DNA from: Gimesia aquarii
GTDB taxonomy: Bacteria > Planctomycetota > Planctomycetia > Planctomycetales > Planctomycetaceae
NCBI RefSeq assembly: GCF_007748195.1
Contig: NZ_CP037920.1
Location: 4,725,800-4,789,799, forward strand
DNA: 64,000 bases
Direction of reading: 5' to 3'
A model generated the notes under the pieces. That model did not search any database. It was not told the DNA's origin and saw only the letters and a program-made list of their open reading frames with translations. How positions within the stretch are numbered: position 1 is the first letter of the stretch; the number at the start of each line of letters is the position of its first letter. Positions 8,354-17,896 of this stretch are shown here, piece after piece. Both the position numbers and the translations under genes were made by a program.

Positions 8354-10270
8354 TTAGATCTGCACATCGATTTCTTCTACATTCTCTGCCTCGAAGCCTT
8401 GAGAACGCATAACTTGTGGGCTATTTTGTTCTACTTTTTCAGTATCTTCACGCGCGACAGTCTCATCCGAATGCGCCCGTTCTTCTTGCCACTGCTCAGA
8501 TTCATCTGAGTTTTCAGAGAACTGGTTGGCATCAAAATCGTTCGCCGTCTGAGACTGGGCATCCGAATTTGAGGAACGTTGATCTTCACTGGCATCTGTA
8601 TTGATATGTACGTCAATGCGATCAATCGAAACTCCAGTTTTTGCCAATGCCTCTTTCAACTGAGCGATGTTGTCATTGATCACTTTTTGTGCATGACTGT
8701 TTTGCACTTCCAACTTTGCCAGGTACTCACCATTTTTCAACGACACTTCTATTTGGAGTGTCCCTAATTCAGGAGGGCTGAGACGAATTTTTAGTTGCTG
8801 TCCCGTGGATTGTGATTGGCGTATAGAGCTGCTAATTCGCTCAACTAATTGCTCAACCTGATTGGCATCTATAGTTGGCCCTACGGAAACGGTACCTTGA
8901 TTTCCAGCCACCTTAGCAGTCTGATTAAGTCCAACCTGTTGTGAAACGGGCTGGCTGTTATCATTCGTCGGAGTGTTTTCCTGTGAAATGGGGCTAATTT
9001 TTGAAGCATCCGATTGAGCTCGAGTTTGGATATCTAAACCTGGATTTAGATTCTGATTTCCGGGTACTGTGGCGACTTCTTCTGATTGCTGATCTACACC
9101 TTCGGAATCACGTGCCGTGCTTTCATTCACAATTTTTGTGATATCGGTTTGTTCTGAATTTGCTTCGGGTTGAACTTGCTCAATTACCGTTTCTGAAATC
9201 GTTTGAATCGACTCATGGTCTAAGGTCAACTCTGACTGATCAGATTCCTCAGAAGAGGATTCCGATTGTTCTTGATTGTTGGAACGAAGGTATCGTTGTT
9301 GCAAGACCGCTTGTATATTGATTTCACTCTCTTCCGTAGAACCTGAGGAATGATCGGAATTTTTCGCTTCAAATTCTTCAATTGCTTCTTTTAATTCTTC
9401 TGTGATTTGAATTCCTAGCAATTCTTCTGAGTTCAACAGAACATTTTGTTCGGAGGCTGCTTCATCACCTTCTGCCAATGCCTGAAGTGTGTCATCTAAC
9501 TGTGAAGTAGAATTCACCCCATTTGTTTTGTCCGCTTGCACTTGCTGATTGATCTCAGTTTGTGACATATCAACAACCTGTTTCTGTAGGAGATCAGCCA
9601 GTCCTTCTGGTATGGGTAAAGTCTCTAATGAGTTGGTTTCCGTCACATCAGTCGGCAGACTAATGTCAGTTTGGTCTTCAGCAACTTGGAAATTGGCAGG
9701 GGGTTGAATCTCTCCGTCACCAATTATAAGTTCTTGAGCCAATTGCTCTTCACTTTGCGTGGAAAGTGTTGACTCGAATAGAGAGTAAACTTGTCCTTTA
9801 GCTTCGTTTTCAGACAGTTTTACTTCTTGTATCGTACTGAGCCCAGATTCTTCAATCGCTTCAACTGATTCTGAATTCTCTTTTGTTTGAGATTCCTGAG
9901 CGGATTGTATGGCCTCAGATGCTGACTTTGAAGACCTTGATTCCTGGTACGCTTCGGTATTATTATCTCGGCGACTCTCTCGCTGTTGCACTTGATCTTC
10001 ACGATAATCAGCATTCGATCTGGAATGGGTGTCCGTTTTTGAAGATCTTTTTTGATCTGATTGAAAATCAACAGATCTCGATTCTGTTTCCTGTCTTCTA
10101 TCAACTGTCGAATCTGATTGTTTCTTAGACAGGGACTCGCTTAACTGTCTGCGATAAGTAGAATCCGCACTTCGAGATGCCCCCGGATTAATATCGAGAT
10201 TCGTTTTCCCATATTGACTTAAATCAGGTGCCGGCAGGTCGAGAATGGAAACCTTGTGAGAACTAGACAT
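8354..10270 (-). CDS. fliK: FliK, hook-length control protein
   Basis: FliK measures hook length and switches export specificity. The 638-residue product starts at an ATG about 200 bp after the preceding gene. Residues 1-450 are hydrophilic, dominated by Ser, Glu, Gln and Asp, as expected for the extended molecular ruler. The C-terminal switch domain is clear: LKIRLSPPELGTLQIEVSLK then GEYLAKLEVQNSHAQKVIND and IAQLKEALAKTGVSIDRIDV (about 498-560). A Ser/Glu-rich tail follows. The ruler is long compared with Salmonella FliK (405), in line with the large hook protein. Low-complexity sequence makes the N-terminal region poorly alignable. Confidence 0.88.
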   Translation of the reverse strand: MSSSHKVSILDLPAPDLSQYGKTNLDINPGASRSADSTYRRQLSESLSKKQSDSTVDRRQETESRSVDFQSDQKRSSKTDTHSRSNADYREDQVQQRESRRDNNTEAYQESRSSKSASEAIQSAQESQTKENSESVEAIEESGLSTIQEVKLSENEAKGQVYSLFESTLSTQSEEQLAQELIIGDGEIQPPANFQVAEDQTDISLPTDVTETNSLETLPIPEGLADLLQKQVVDMSQTEINQQVQADKTNGVNSTSQLDDTLQALAEGDEAASEQNVLLNSEELLGIQITEELKEAIEEFEAKNSDHSSGSTEESEINIQAVLQQRYLRSNNQEQSESSSEESDQSELTLDHESIQTISETVIEQVQPEANSEQTDITKIVNESTARDSEGVDQQSEEVATVPGNQNLNPGLDIQTRAQSDASKISPISQENTPTNDNSQPVSQQVGLNQTAKVAGNQGTVSVGPTIDANQVEQLVERISSSIRQSQSTGQQLKIRLSPPELGTLQIEVSLKNGEYLAKLEVQNSHAQKVINDNIAQLKEALAKTGVSIDRIDVHINTDASEDQRSSNSDAQSQTANDFDANQFSENSDESEQWQEERAHSDETVAREDTEKVEQNSPQVMRSQGFEAENVEEIDVQI

Positions 10271-10470
10271 TTCTCAGTACCTCAGATAAGAAAATGATTC
10301 TGTTTACAATCGTTTCGCGTACTTTTTAGGAGTGCGCAATAAAGACCACAGTTGGATTTAACTGTTTCACCAGTATCATTTTCGTCAGAATGAGGTATCA
10401 GACATCACGTAAGAATACGTAAAATAAACCTATTTTAGCGAAAAATTGTATTAGGCTTGCGTGGAAAACC

Positions 10471-11121
10471 TCAATTGTTTTCCGAAAGTTTACCGAGCGT
10501 GTCTTCAGAAAGGCTGCGGAACCGTTCATCTTGGGAGATTTGCTTGAATATCTCTTTTCCGCGTTTTATGACCAAAGGATCAGCCATCACCAGGAATTCC
10601 TTTAAAAGCTTAGCGATAAACTTCCCATCCATGCCCTTCAGGAGCTCAATATTTTCTTCGGTAGAGAGCTGCATTAAATATTGAACAGCATCACCGGGAG
10701 GCAGTGCAACGAGTACACTCTGAGTTTTTTTGGTAGCAGTACTCTGACTTTGCTTTTTCAGGATTTTGAGTTCCTCTTCGAACTCTTTCTTCGCTTCTTC
10801 AAAGTTCAGACGATCTTTTTTTAGAGAATCCGAAGACTGAGTGATAGAACTTTTCAGCATTTCAATTTCATCTTCGCGTGATGCTAATTCTAAAATACGC
10901 ATCTCGCGTTTCAATGTGATCTCGTCACGTGATGGCGACGTTTCCACATCTTCAATAATCGCCACATCATCCAACGACTGCCCCGTAACGATCAGACGAA
11001 TATCTTTCATTGAATCTGCAGTAAGATGCCCTCTAAACCACAAAAAACCGATGCCCAGTAGTTCTGACATAATGGTCGCTACACAAAAGACACTGACAAT
11101 AATGGCTAAAGAGCGGATCAT
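10471..11121 (-). CDS. MotE-like flagellar chaperone (MgtE N-domain-like)
   Basis: The start ATG overlaps the fliJ stop by ATGA, implying coupled translation. The 216-residue product has one N-terminal membrane helix (about 3-25, SLAIIVSVFCVATIMSELLG), a long coiled coil (about 60-130) and a C-terminal region, VALPPGDAVQYLMQLSTEEN then IELLKGMDGKFIAKLLKEFL, that resembles the MgtE N-terminal/MotE fold found in flagellar operons after fliJ. In other bacteria such proteins chaperone MotB or stabilise the stator. Position between fliJ and fliK supports a flagellar role. The exact molecular task is inferred from family resemblance. Confidence 0.72.
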   Translation of the reverse strand: MIRSLAIIVSVFCVATIMSELLGIGFLWFRGHLTADSMKDIRLIVTGQSLDDVAIIEDVETSPSRDEITLKREMRILELASREDEIEMLKSSITQSSDSLKKDRLNFEEAKKEFEEELKILKKQSQSTATKKTQSVLVALPPGDAVQYLMQLSTEENIELLKGMDGKFIAKLLKEFLVMADPLVIKRGKEIFKQISQDERFRSLSEDTLGKLSENN

Positions 11122-11570
11122 CTTGAAACCCTTGTTTGTTGAGTTGCAGCCCAAGTTTCTTCGAGCTCAAATGATTCTTTCCTGGTTTGCTCATAAAGAA
11201 ACTGCTCACGATGTTTGTCTGACAGCTTTTCCATTGCTTTCACTTCCTGCTCGGCACTTGCGAGTGCCTGTCGGCACGCCTGAATCTGTTTTTCTACAAT
11301 CTTACGATTGGCTATGATCATCTGAATCTGAGCCTGTAATTGCCCGGCATAGAATCGGAGGCTGGTAGAGCCATCAATGTCAACGGCACCTTTTGATTGC
11401 CGTACTCGAATTTCCTGAAACTGTTCTATCCTCAATTCCTCTAAATTCTGCTTCTGTTGGATTAATCGTTGATCTGTCTGTAGTACCTCTCCCAGTAACT
11501 GGCGGCATAAACCTCGTTTATGACATCGCATTTTGAGGACAGATTCGAATTGAAACTGAAACTTTTTCAT
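11118..11570 (-). CDS. fliJ: FliJ, flagellar export chaperone
   Basis: FliJ is a coiled-coil protein that sits in the FliI ATPase ring and escorts export chaperones. The 150-residue product begins MKKFQFQFESVLKMRCHKRG, the typical FliJ opening, and is predicted helical throughout with heptad-like Leu/Gln/Glu spacing (about 30-125). It lies directly after fliI, the conserved arrangement, and overlaps the next gene by four bases. Sequence conservation in this family is low, so position carries much of the weight. Confidence 0.85.
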   Translation of the reverse strand: MKKFQFQFESVLKMRCHKRGLCRQLLGEVLQTDQRLIQQKQNLEELRIEQFQEIRVRQSKGAVDIDGSTSLRFYAGQLQAQIQMIIANRKIVEKQIQACRQALASAEQEVKAMEKLSDKHREQFLYEQTRKESFELEETWAATQQTRVSR

Positions 11571-11624
11571 ACCGGGTTCGTTACCGCCTCTCGATTAACA
11601 AAATGGTCAAAAGATAAATTTCAC

Positions 11625-12995
11625 CTAATCTGTCTTCGTAACTGTCTCAACTTCCTGCTCGCTTTCAGGAACATGACTTATTGACGCTAGTTGACGGGAA
11701 CGAACAAGTAAATTTTCAAGCCCTTTTGCTGCGTCTTCGTAATTTGAATTTTCTGTGCTTCCCTGTTTCAAATACTCATTCCAGAGCGGTTTTAATCGAA
11801 TTGCAAGATCGACCTCAGGGTTTGAACCCGCTTGATAAGCACCAATCGAAATCAAATCTTCCGACTGTTGATAAGCAGCCATAAGTTTCTTAATCACTGC
11901 AGCCGATTCTTGATGCTCAGAACTGGTGATATCGTTCATGGAGCGACTGATACTTTGTAATACATCAATAGCGGGCCAATGTGATTCATGCGCCAGCTTC
12001 CTGGAAAGCATGATGTGCCCATCCAGGATTCCTCGAACAGTATCTGAAATCGGCTCGTTAGCATCATCGGCTTCAACGAGAACCGTGTAGAAACCAGTAA
12101 TACTACCTGAATTGGTGCGACCACTACGTTCAAGTAGCTTCGGCAGGAGGGAAAAGACGCTTGGAGGATATCCCCTTGTTGCCGGTGGTTCACCAGCAGC
12201 TAATCCAATTTCCCGCTGCGCTAACGCATAACGGGTTACGCTATCCATCATGAGTAGTACATCCTGCCCCTGATCGCGGAAGAATTCTGAAATCGCCGTT
12301 GCCAGATGTGCTGCACGAAGTCGAATGAGTGCTGGTTCATCACTGGTTGCTACAATGACAACACTACGAGCCAACCCTTCAGGTCCAAGATCACGGTCGA
12401 GAAACTCACGTACTTCTCGGCCACGTTCACCCACGAGGCACACGACATTTATATCAGCCGAACTTTGTCTGGCCATTTGCCCCATTAATGTACTTTTTCC
12501 GACACCACTGCCTGCAAAAATACCGAGACGTTGTCCTTTTCCGCATGTTAAGAAGCCATCAATGGTTCTGATACCTATACTCAAGGGAGTATCAATCCGC
12601 GGACGTTCCAATGGAGAAATCGGTTTCGCTTTCAGGTTTGCACGATGCGATAGCATTGCCTGATTTTTTCCATCAATACAACGCCCCCGGCCGTCCAATA
12701 CTCTTCCCAGTATCCCCTCTCCCACTGCAACAGCAGGTACAGATTGAATCAATGAAACCCGATCCCCTCGACGAATTCCCGTTAACTCTTCATAGGGAAG
12801 TAACAAGGTTTCCTCATCCTGAAATCCAATCACTTCCGCTTCTACAGGTCGACCGTTTTCTCGATCAATAGAACAGACTGCCCCTAAAGGAGCCGGGAAG
12901 CCAGAAACAGATGTGGTTAAACCAACGATCCGAGTGACCCTCCCTGTAAGACGAAAAGGTAGTATCTGTTTTATTTGTTGAGAGACATCAAACAT
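11625..12995 (-). CDS. fliI: FliI, flagellum-specific export ATPase
   Basis: FliI is the F1-beta-like ATPase of the flagellar export apparatus. Walker A is AGSGVGKST (161-169); the ATPase region has VCLVGERGREVREFLDRDLG and the Walker B strand VLLMMDSVTRYALAQREIGL. GEPPATRGYPPSVFSLLPKL and GSITGFYTVLVEADDANEPI are the standard FliI/YscN signatures. The 456-residue length is normal. The start ATG lies only nine bases beyond the fliH stop. All catalytic elements are present. Confidence 0.97.
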   Translation of the reverse strand: MFDVSQQIKQILPFRLTGRVTRIVGLTTSVSGFPAPLGAVCSIDRENGRPVEAEVIGFQDEETLLLPYEELTGIRRGDRVSLIQSVPAVAVGEGILGRVLDGRGRCIDGKNQAMLSHRANLKAKPISPLERPRIDTPLSIGIRTIDGFLTCGKGQRLGIFAGSGVGKSTLMGQMARQSSADINVVCLVGERGREVREFLDRDLGPEGLARSVVIVATSDEPALIRLRAAHLATAISEFFRDQGQDVLLMMDSVTRYALAQREIGLAAGEPPATRGYPPSVFSLLPKLLERSGRTNSGSITGFYTVLVEADDANEPISDTVRGILDGHIMLSRKLAHESHWPAIDVLQSISRSMNDITSSEHQESAAVIKKLMAAYQQSEDLISIGAYQAGSNPEVDLAIRLKPLWNEYLKQGSTENSNYEDAAKGLENLLVRSRQLASISHVPESEQEVETVTKTD

Positions 12996-13004
12996 AGGTT
13001 TCAG

Positions 13005-13724
13005 CTAGTCCTGATTTTGGATAATTAACTCTTGAGAGATCCTCTCCAATTGAGCTTCAATTGTGGCATCAATGGTTCCATGTTGTGTCTCAATAAAACA
13101 CCCCCCAGAAGAAATCGATTCATCCTCAATCACTTCACACGTCTGACATCCAGTAAGATTGGTAATAAACGCTTTCGTACCTTCTCCAAGTTGAGCAACA
13201 TCAACTGGATTCAGATGAAATCTGATGTGCTGTGTACCTGATGCCAGCTTGAGAGCCTCACTCATCATTACGTTCACAGATTCAGGATGAGACTTGAGTT
13301 CGTGGCGAATTAGTTTTTCTGCAATGTAAAGGCAAATATCGACAGCCGTAGCATCCCACGTTTTACGCCAGTTTACCTGCTCATTTTGTAGCCCCTCAAC
13401 AGCGGCCTGCATTGCAGGATAAATTGTCCCCAACCTCTCCTCAACACTTCGATTAGCTATCTCTTCAGATCGAGATTGAATTGATGCTTCCACTTCATGT
13501 TGAGCTTCCTCATGGCCTTGTTTTTTCCCTGCAAGAAACGCCTCTTGTTTAATCTGTTCTGCTTCTTGCTGCGCATCGATAATCATCTGACGTGTCTGAT
13601 TACGTACGGTCAGAATATACTCCTCACAACGTTTTTCGATGTCATTAAAATTGTAAGCAATTTTCGAACCCAGCGACCGAAATGCTTCAGCTTTTAGTAA
13701 TTTTGTTGTTTCCAGTTCCACCAT
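13005..13724 (-). CDS. fliH: FliH, flagellar export ATPase regulator
   Basis: FliH dimers bind FliI and dock it to FliN. The 239-residue product starts at ATG (an upstream TTG would add six residues). Residues about 30-95 form an Ala/Glu/Gln/Lys-rich coiled coil (NQTRQMIIDAQQEAEQIKQE), and the C-terminal region with VDICLYIAEKLIRHELKSHP then VAQLGEGTKAFITNLTGCQT and GGCFIETQHGTIDATIEAQL matches the FliH/V-ATPase E domain. The position between fliG and fliI is canonical. No oddities. Confidence 0.92.
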   Translation of the reverse strand: MVELETTKLLKAEAFRSLGSKIAYNFNDIEKRCEEYILTVRNQTRQMIIDAQQEAEQIKQEAFLAGKKQGHEEAQHEVEASIQSRSEEIANRSVEERLGTIYPAMQAAVEGLQNEQVNWRKTWDATAVDICLYIAEKLIRHELKSHPESVNVMMSEALKLASGTQHIRFHLNPVDVAQLGEGTKAFITNLTGCQTCEVIEDESISSGGCFIETQHGTIDATIEAQLERISQELIIQNQD

Positions 13725-13763
13725 GCTGATAACTTTTATCAATAAAAAATGAAAAAATGTTCA

Positions 13764-13778
13764 AATCTCTGCGAGATT
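13764..13778. other. Small perfect palindrome between fliG and fliH
   Basis: Six-base arms (AATCTC and GAGATT) flank a three-base centre. On the minus strand it is followed by T-rich sequence, so it could act as a weak hairpin terminator or processing site between fliG and fliH. The stem is short and the loop very tight, so a functional role is uncertain. Confidence 0.3.
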
Positions 13779-13814
13779 ATGTTTCGTTAACAATTAATCA
13801 ATGTTGACTGTAAC

Positions 13815-14810
13815 CTATGTGATATACTGTTCGCTCTCATTTCCAGCAGCGACTTCAATTTCACCTGCGTCTTCTAATCGACGGACACTATCAACAATTT
13901 GTTGTTGTACTGCTTCAACATCACTGACTTTAATCGGTCCTAGATATTCCATCTCTTCTCGAAGCATATCAGCCGCTCTTTGTGACAGATTACTGAGAAC
14001 TTTCTGTTTAATTTCATCAGAGGCACCTTTGAGAGCAATTGCCCACTGGTTGGTATCTACTTCCTTCAACAAGGCTTGAATTGCTTTACCATCCAGTTTG
14101 ACCAGGTCATCAAAGACAAACATCAAACGCCGAATTTCATCAGCCAGGTCCGGTGTATCTTGATCCATACTTTCCAGAATCCCCTTATTTGTCATACGAT
14201 CGGTTACGTTCAGAATCTCTGCCACCAGCTCAACACCACCCGCTTTTTCCATTCCCTGACTGAACGTATTTTTCATACGATGTTCGAGACTCTTTTCAAC
14301 ATCACGAATTACTTCTGGGCTGGTTTGTTCCATGTTTGCAATCCGCTTGATCACATCCATCTGCTTATTAGAGGGTAGCCCGGCCAGAACTTCAGCAGCC
14401 AGATTACTTGATAAATGCGACATAATCATTGCGATTGTCTGCGGATGTTCTTCTATAATGAATGTCAATAAATTCGCTGCGCCTGACTTCTGTAAAAATC
14501 CAAATGGAACAGAATTCATCGTCTGATTGATACTATCGAGAATCGAGCCCGCGCCTTCTTTACCTAATGATTGTTCGAGGAGTTCGTTGACTGCATCCAA
14601 TCCACCTCGCTCCATATTGGTCTGTTCACTCCGCAACGCTGTAAACTCATTCAAAACGCTTGTTTGTTGCTCTTTAGAAACATCTTGCATGCTGGCTATC
14701 ATCATAGTGACTTTTTCAACATCTTCTTTGGGCATTAAGCTGAGTACTTCAGCGGCAAGCGCTTTATCCAAGCTCAATAACAAAGTCGCTGCTTTTTGTA
14801 ATTCATCCAT
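13815..14810 (-). CDS. fliG: FliG, flagellar motor switch protein
   Basis: FliG links the MS ring to the C-ring and contacts MotA for torque. The ATG chosen opens MDELQKAATLLLSLDKALAA; an in-frame TTG lies four codons upstream. The middle domain carries the EHPQ motif (IIEEHPQTIAMIMSHLSSNL, about 126-145) and the C-terminal domain shows the charged torque helix region (KGASDEIKQKVLSNLSQRAA). The 331-residue length is normal. It follows fliF and precedes fliH. Confidence 0.96.
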   Translation of the reverse strand: MDELQKAATLLLSLDKALAAEVLSLMPKEDVEKVTMMIASMQDVSKEQQTSVLNEFTALRSEQTNMERGGLDAVNELLEQSLGKEGAGSILDSINQTMNSVPFGFLQKSGAANLLTFIIEEHPQTIAMIMSHLSSNLAAEVLAGLPSNKQMDVIKRIANMEQTSPEVIRDVEKSLEHRMKNTFSQGMEKAGGVELVAEILNVTDRMTNKGILESMDQDTPDLADEIRRLMFVFDDLVKLDGKAIQALLKEVDTNQWAIALKGASDEIKQKVLSNLSQRAADMLREEMEYLGPIKVSDVEAVQQQIVDSVRRLEDAGEIEVAAGNESEQYIT

Positions 14811-14866
14811 TTTCTTATCCAAAGTCTAAATGATTTTCCAACTTTAATGCCTAAGATCATTTCGAA

Positions 14867-16483
14867 TTAAGTTTTCGATTGAATCCATTTGCTCAATACG
14901 ATCGCTGCGACTTCTGGGTTATCGCGTACCTGTAGTTGAACTTCATCACGCTGAGTCGGTTCAACGGCCGGTTTTTCTTCTTCCTCTTCTTGCGTAGAGT
15001 TGGCTGCCAATTCTGCCAAAGGATTGACTAAGTCCTGATCAACGTCTTTCACTTGAGGCATACTCTTATTGAGCATCCACAATGCCCAGATTGCAAATAA
15101 GCCCAAGCCAATCGTACTTCCCCATTGGCTCATAAATTCACCAACACTCTCTGTAATCGGTAATGCTATTTCCGGAACATCTGGATCAACACGTACATAA
15201 GAAGAAACACTCACGGCATCAACCGCTGATTGCGAGGGGATGAGCTTTTGCACCTGCTTTTGAATATTTGTCTCGACTTCTGTTTTTATAGCATCTGTTG
15301 CCTGTTTGAATGCGGCAATATCAGCTTCTGCTTCTCCTTTTTTTGTACCACGTTTAACGGCAACAGCTTCGTAATAATCCTCTGGAATAGAAACAGAGAC
15401 TTGCACTGTGCTGGGCATGGCTGCCACAAATTCTTTCTCAGTCCAAGTGAAAGATGGGGCAGTAATCGATTCGTTATTCGTTTCTGTGACTTTCTCATTT
15501 TTTTCATTACCACGAGCGACAGACAGAGAGTTAGGCTGATTGGAGCGCGCACCTGGTTCTGATTTGACTGGTTTCGAACTGATACTGCGTTCGCTGGACT
15601 GCTCTTTTGACTGCAATGTCACCTTGGCATCGGTACTGATTTCCTGTTTTCGTTCAACATACCGTTTCAGATTCTCAACATCGACATTCACGTTCACAAG
15701 GACGTCCGGAATGTATGACAGAGAATCATGTATTTTATCCTGATAGTTTTTAGTATGTTTATTGACCCACGTGATAAATTGGCTATCGAAAGCGTTGTTT
15801 TTATCTTCGGTTGTGTAGGATGTTCCCGTCGATTGATCGAACACTGTTACTGAATCAACAGTTAAATCAGGAACCATCGTAGAAACGGCTGCGCGCAGGC
15901 TCGTAATTAATACTGGTGTCAAGTCTCTACCAGGACGCGGCTTGACCATTACCGTGGCAGTTACTTCAGGAGTAGTATTATTCCAGCGTAATCGCTTCTT
16001 GGAACGAGCCCACATAACACTCGCGTCTTCTATCGCAGGAATAGCTCGAATCATTCGACGTAACTGGTTTCCGAGCGCGATATCACGCATGACCTGCAGT
16101 TGGTCCTTGCTGACAAACATGCTTGATTTTTCAAACTGTTCCTGCCATTCTGAAGCCCAGTCAGTCGGTAATCCGCCCCCTTCGATTAAAGCGGCGTTAT
16201 AGCGTGGGACTTCATTTTGAGGAACCATGATTCTCTGGCCTTTACGACTAAAATCGGTCAAGCCGGCCCGCAACAGAACTTCCTCTGCGTGAATCACTTC
16301 CTGAGTTGTAAAGTCTTTCCCGAGCGAAAGGGAGACATAGCTGGAATTTTTGTCTCGAAAAAAGAGCACTCCAAATGCAATCATCATCAATAGTGGAACT
16401 GCCAGCAAGATAGCTCGCTGGCTGCCAGACATTGATTGAAGTAACTCATTAAACTGCTGATATACTTTTTTTATGGTATCCAT
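14867..16483 (-). CDS. fliF: FliF, MS-ring protein
   Basis: FliF forms the MS ring in the inner membrane. The 538-residue product has an N-terminal membrane helix (about 22-42, AILLAVPLLMMIAFGVLFF), the periplasmic ring-building motifs (TDFSRKGQRIMVPQNEVPRY then SSMFVSKDQLQVMRDIALGN and LRRMIRAIPAIEDASVMWAR), a Ser/Asn-rich beta-collar insertion (about 300-340) and a second helix (about 450-470). The C-terminal tail ends NPEVAAIVLSKWIQS, the FliG-binding region. Gene order fliE-fliF-fliG supports the call. Confidence 0.95.
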   Translation of the reverse strand: MDTIKKVYQQFNELLQSMSGSQRAILLAVPLLMMIAFGVLFFRDKNSSYVSLSLGKDFTTQEVIHAEEVLLRAGLTDFSRKGQRIMVPQNEVPRYNAALIEGGGLPTDWASEWQEQFEKSSMFVSKDQLQVMRDIALGNQLRRMIRAIPAIEDASVMWARSKKRLRWNNTTPEVTATVMVKPRPGRDLTPVLITSLRAAVSTMVPDLTVDSVTVFDQSTGTSYTTEDKNNAFDSQFITWVNKHTKNYQDKIHDSLSYIPDVLVNVNVDVENLKRYVERKQEISTDAKVTLQSKEQSSERSISSKPVKSEPGARSNQPNSLSVARGNEKNEKVTETNNESITAPSFTWTEKEFVAAMPSTVQVSVSIPEDYYEAVAVKRGTKKGEAEADIAAFKQATDAIKTEVETNIQKQVQKLIPSQSAVDAVSVSSYVRVDPDVPEIALPITESVGEFMSQWGSTIGLGLFAIWALWMLNKSMPQVKDVDQDLVNPLAELAANSTQEEEEEKPAVEPTQRDEVQLQVRDNPEVAAIVLSKWIQSKT

Positions 16484-16548
16484 ACCGTGCGACCAATCGA
16501 CTAATCCGTGTCAAAATGGTTTAATAACAAACTGAATTTATTTTCAAT

Positions 16549-16863
16549 CTACATTTGCATCCGCTGAATTTCATTATAAGCTTCCAGAAGCTTATTCCGC
16601 ATCTGCACCATCATTCGCAGAGCAAGATCTGCTTTCTTAATTGAAGAGAAGACTTCTGCCTGTGTAATGTCTTCTCCTAACAATCCCTTTTCAATCGATT
16701 GCTGAGATTGCAACTGAATCTGATTCACATTTTCCAAAGACTGAAGCATCATATCTTTAAAGGAAACATCGCTTGAAACATTATTTGCAGTATTATCATT
16801 GAATCCCACTGGCGGAATTCCAGGTGAAAACATATTGCTAATTTGGTTTATGGAATCAGTCAT
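16549..16863 (-). CDS. fliE: FliE, rod/MS-ring adaptor
   Basis: FliE joins the rod to the MS ring and export gate. The ATG chosen has AGGGAAG eight bases upstream; an earlier GTG is too close to it. The 104-residue product shows VSFKDMMLQSLENVNQIQLQ and the conserved C-terminus KADLALRMMVQMRNKLLEAY then NEIQRMQM. It sits between flgC and fliF as usual. Confidence 0.93.
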   Translation of the reverse strand: MTDSINQISNMFSPGIPPVGFNDNTANNVSSDVSFKDMMLQSLENVNQIQLQSQQSIEKGLLGEDITQAEVFSSIKKADLALRMMVQMRNKLLEAYNEIQRMQM

Positions 16864-16924
16864 TCTGCTCACTTCCCTGAGATCAGATGAAATTCGGAAT
16901 TACTTATTATTGGGAATCTGGAAA

Positions 16925-17338
16925 TCACGCCAGAATTCGTAACGAAGTAGTAAACATTTCTTTTGTAATATCCATAGCAGAGATATTCGCTTCATAGGCA
17001 CGCCCCGCTTCCAATGCATTCACGAATTCTGTCGTAACATCAATATTAGGATATGTCACCAGACCATCCTGGTCTGCATGAGGATGCCCCGGAGTGTATG
17101 TTTTTCGTAATTCGCTGTCTGTATCAATTTCAACTTTATATTTGACCCCAACACCTGATCGCTCCTGACCCAGGCTTTGAGTATCTGCCTGAAATGTGAC
17201 TAATCTTCGGTAGAAAGGCGATTCCCCACTATTAGGATCATGTGATACATTCACAGAGGCAATGTTACCAGCGATCGTATTCATCCGTTGTCGCTGTGCC
17301 ACCAGACCACTAGAACTGATGTCTATTCCCTTAAACAT
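16925..17338 (-). CDS. flgC: FlgC, proximal rod protein
   Basis: FlgC is part of the proximal rod. The ATG at MFKGIDISSSGLVAQRQRMN was taken as start because AAGGA lies just upstream and the family begins here. The N-terminal rod motif NTIAGNIASVN and the C-terminal motif YPNIDVTTEFVNALEAGRAY are both present, ending with a helix for rod packing. The 137-residue length is standard. It is the second gene of flgB-flgC-fliE. Confidence 0.95.
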   Translation of the reverse strand: MFKGIDISSSGLVAQRQRMNTIAGNIASVNVSHDPNSGESPFYRRLVTFQADTQSLGQERSGVGVKYKVEIDTDSELRKTYTPGHPHADQDGLVTYPNIDVTTEFVNALEAGRAYEANISAMDITKEMFTTSLRILA

Positions 17339-17392
17339 GTCATGTCCTTTGCAATTATTATAATTATTTATTCTTATTATGATCATTCAAAG

Positions 17393-17857
17393 CTAGGGAC
17401 GTTCTGAAATCACCGTCATCAACTGATTCATCTGTGCCATCATGACCTCAACAGCAAATTGCTGCATCAGTGAATTTTTTGTCATGCGCATGACTTGGGA
17501 CTCCATGCTCCGATTGTTCGCATCTTGAAATGTCAGGTTTTGAGGAGACGCTTCCTGCGCTTCAAATAAGCTTTTAGGAAATAAGTTTTCCAATTGTGAT
17601 TCAACTGACTGACTATTTGCTAAAGTAACTGGCATCCCTAAAGATTGCGGAGCCGCAGGTCCTGGTATTTTATCTTTCAACTGAACTGCTTCACGTAACG
17701 CCTGCTGAAAATCTTCAACGGGTAAGTCACGCATTTTATAAGATGGTGTATCAATATTGGCGATATTCCCTGCAAGAACTTCCTGTCTATGTTCCGCGAA
17801 CGCGGCCATTTTTTCCAATAAAGGCAAAGAATTCGAATTCAGAATTTGATCTATCAT
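17393..17857 (-). CDS. flgB: FlgB, proximal rod protein
   Basis: FlgB is part of the proximal rod of the basal body. The ATG (MIDQILNSNSLPLLEKMAAF) follows GAGGTGG at proper spacing, and an upstream GTG overlaps that Shine-Dalgarno sequence. Residues about 28-40 (LAGNIANIDTPSYKMRDL) give the rod signature and the C-terminal helix (MRMTKNSLMQQFAVEVMMAQ) is typical. It is separated from the upstream regulator gene by only about 40 bp. Confidence 0.93.
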   Translation of the reverse strand: MIDQILNSNSLPLLEKMAAFAEHRQEVLAGNIANIDTPSYKMRDLPVEDFQQALREAVQLKDKIPGPAAPQSLGMPVTLANSQSVESQLENLFPKSLFEAQEASPQNLTFQDANNRSMESQVMRMTKNSLMQQFAVEVMMAQMNQLMTVISERP

Positions 17858-17896
17858 AAAATCCACCTCACAAAATGCTTAAGACACCACGGTCGG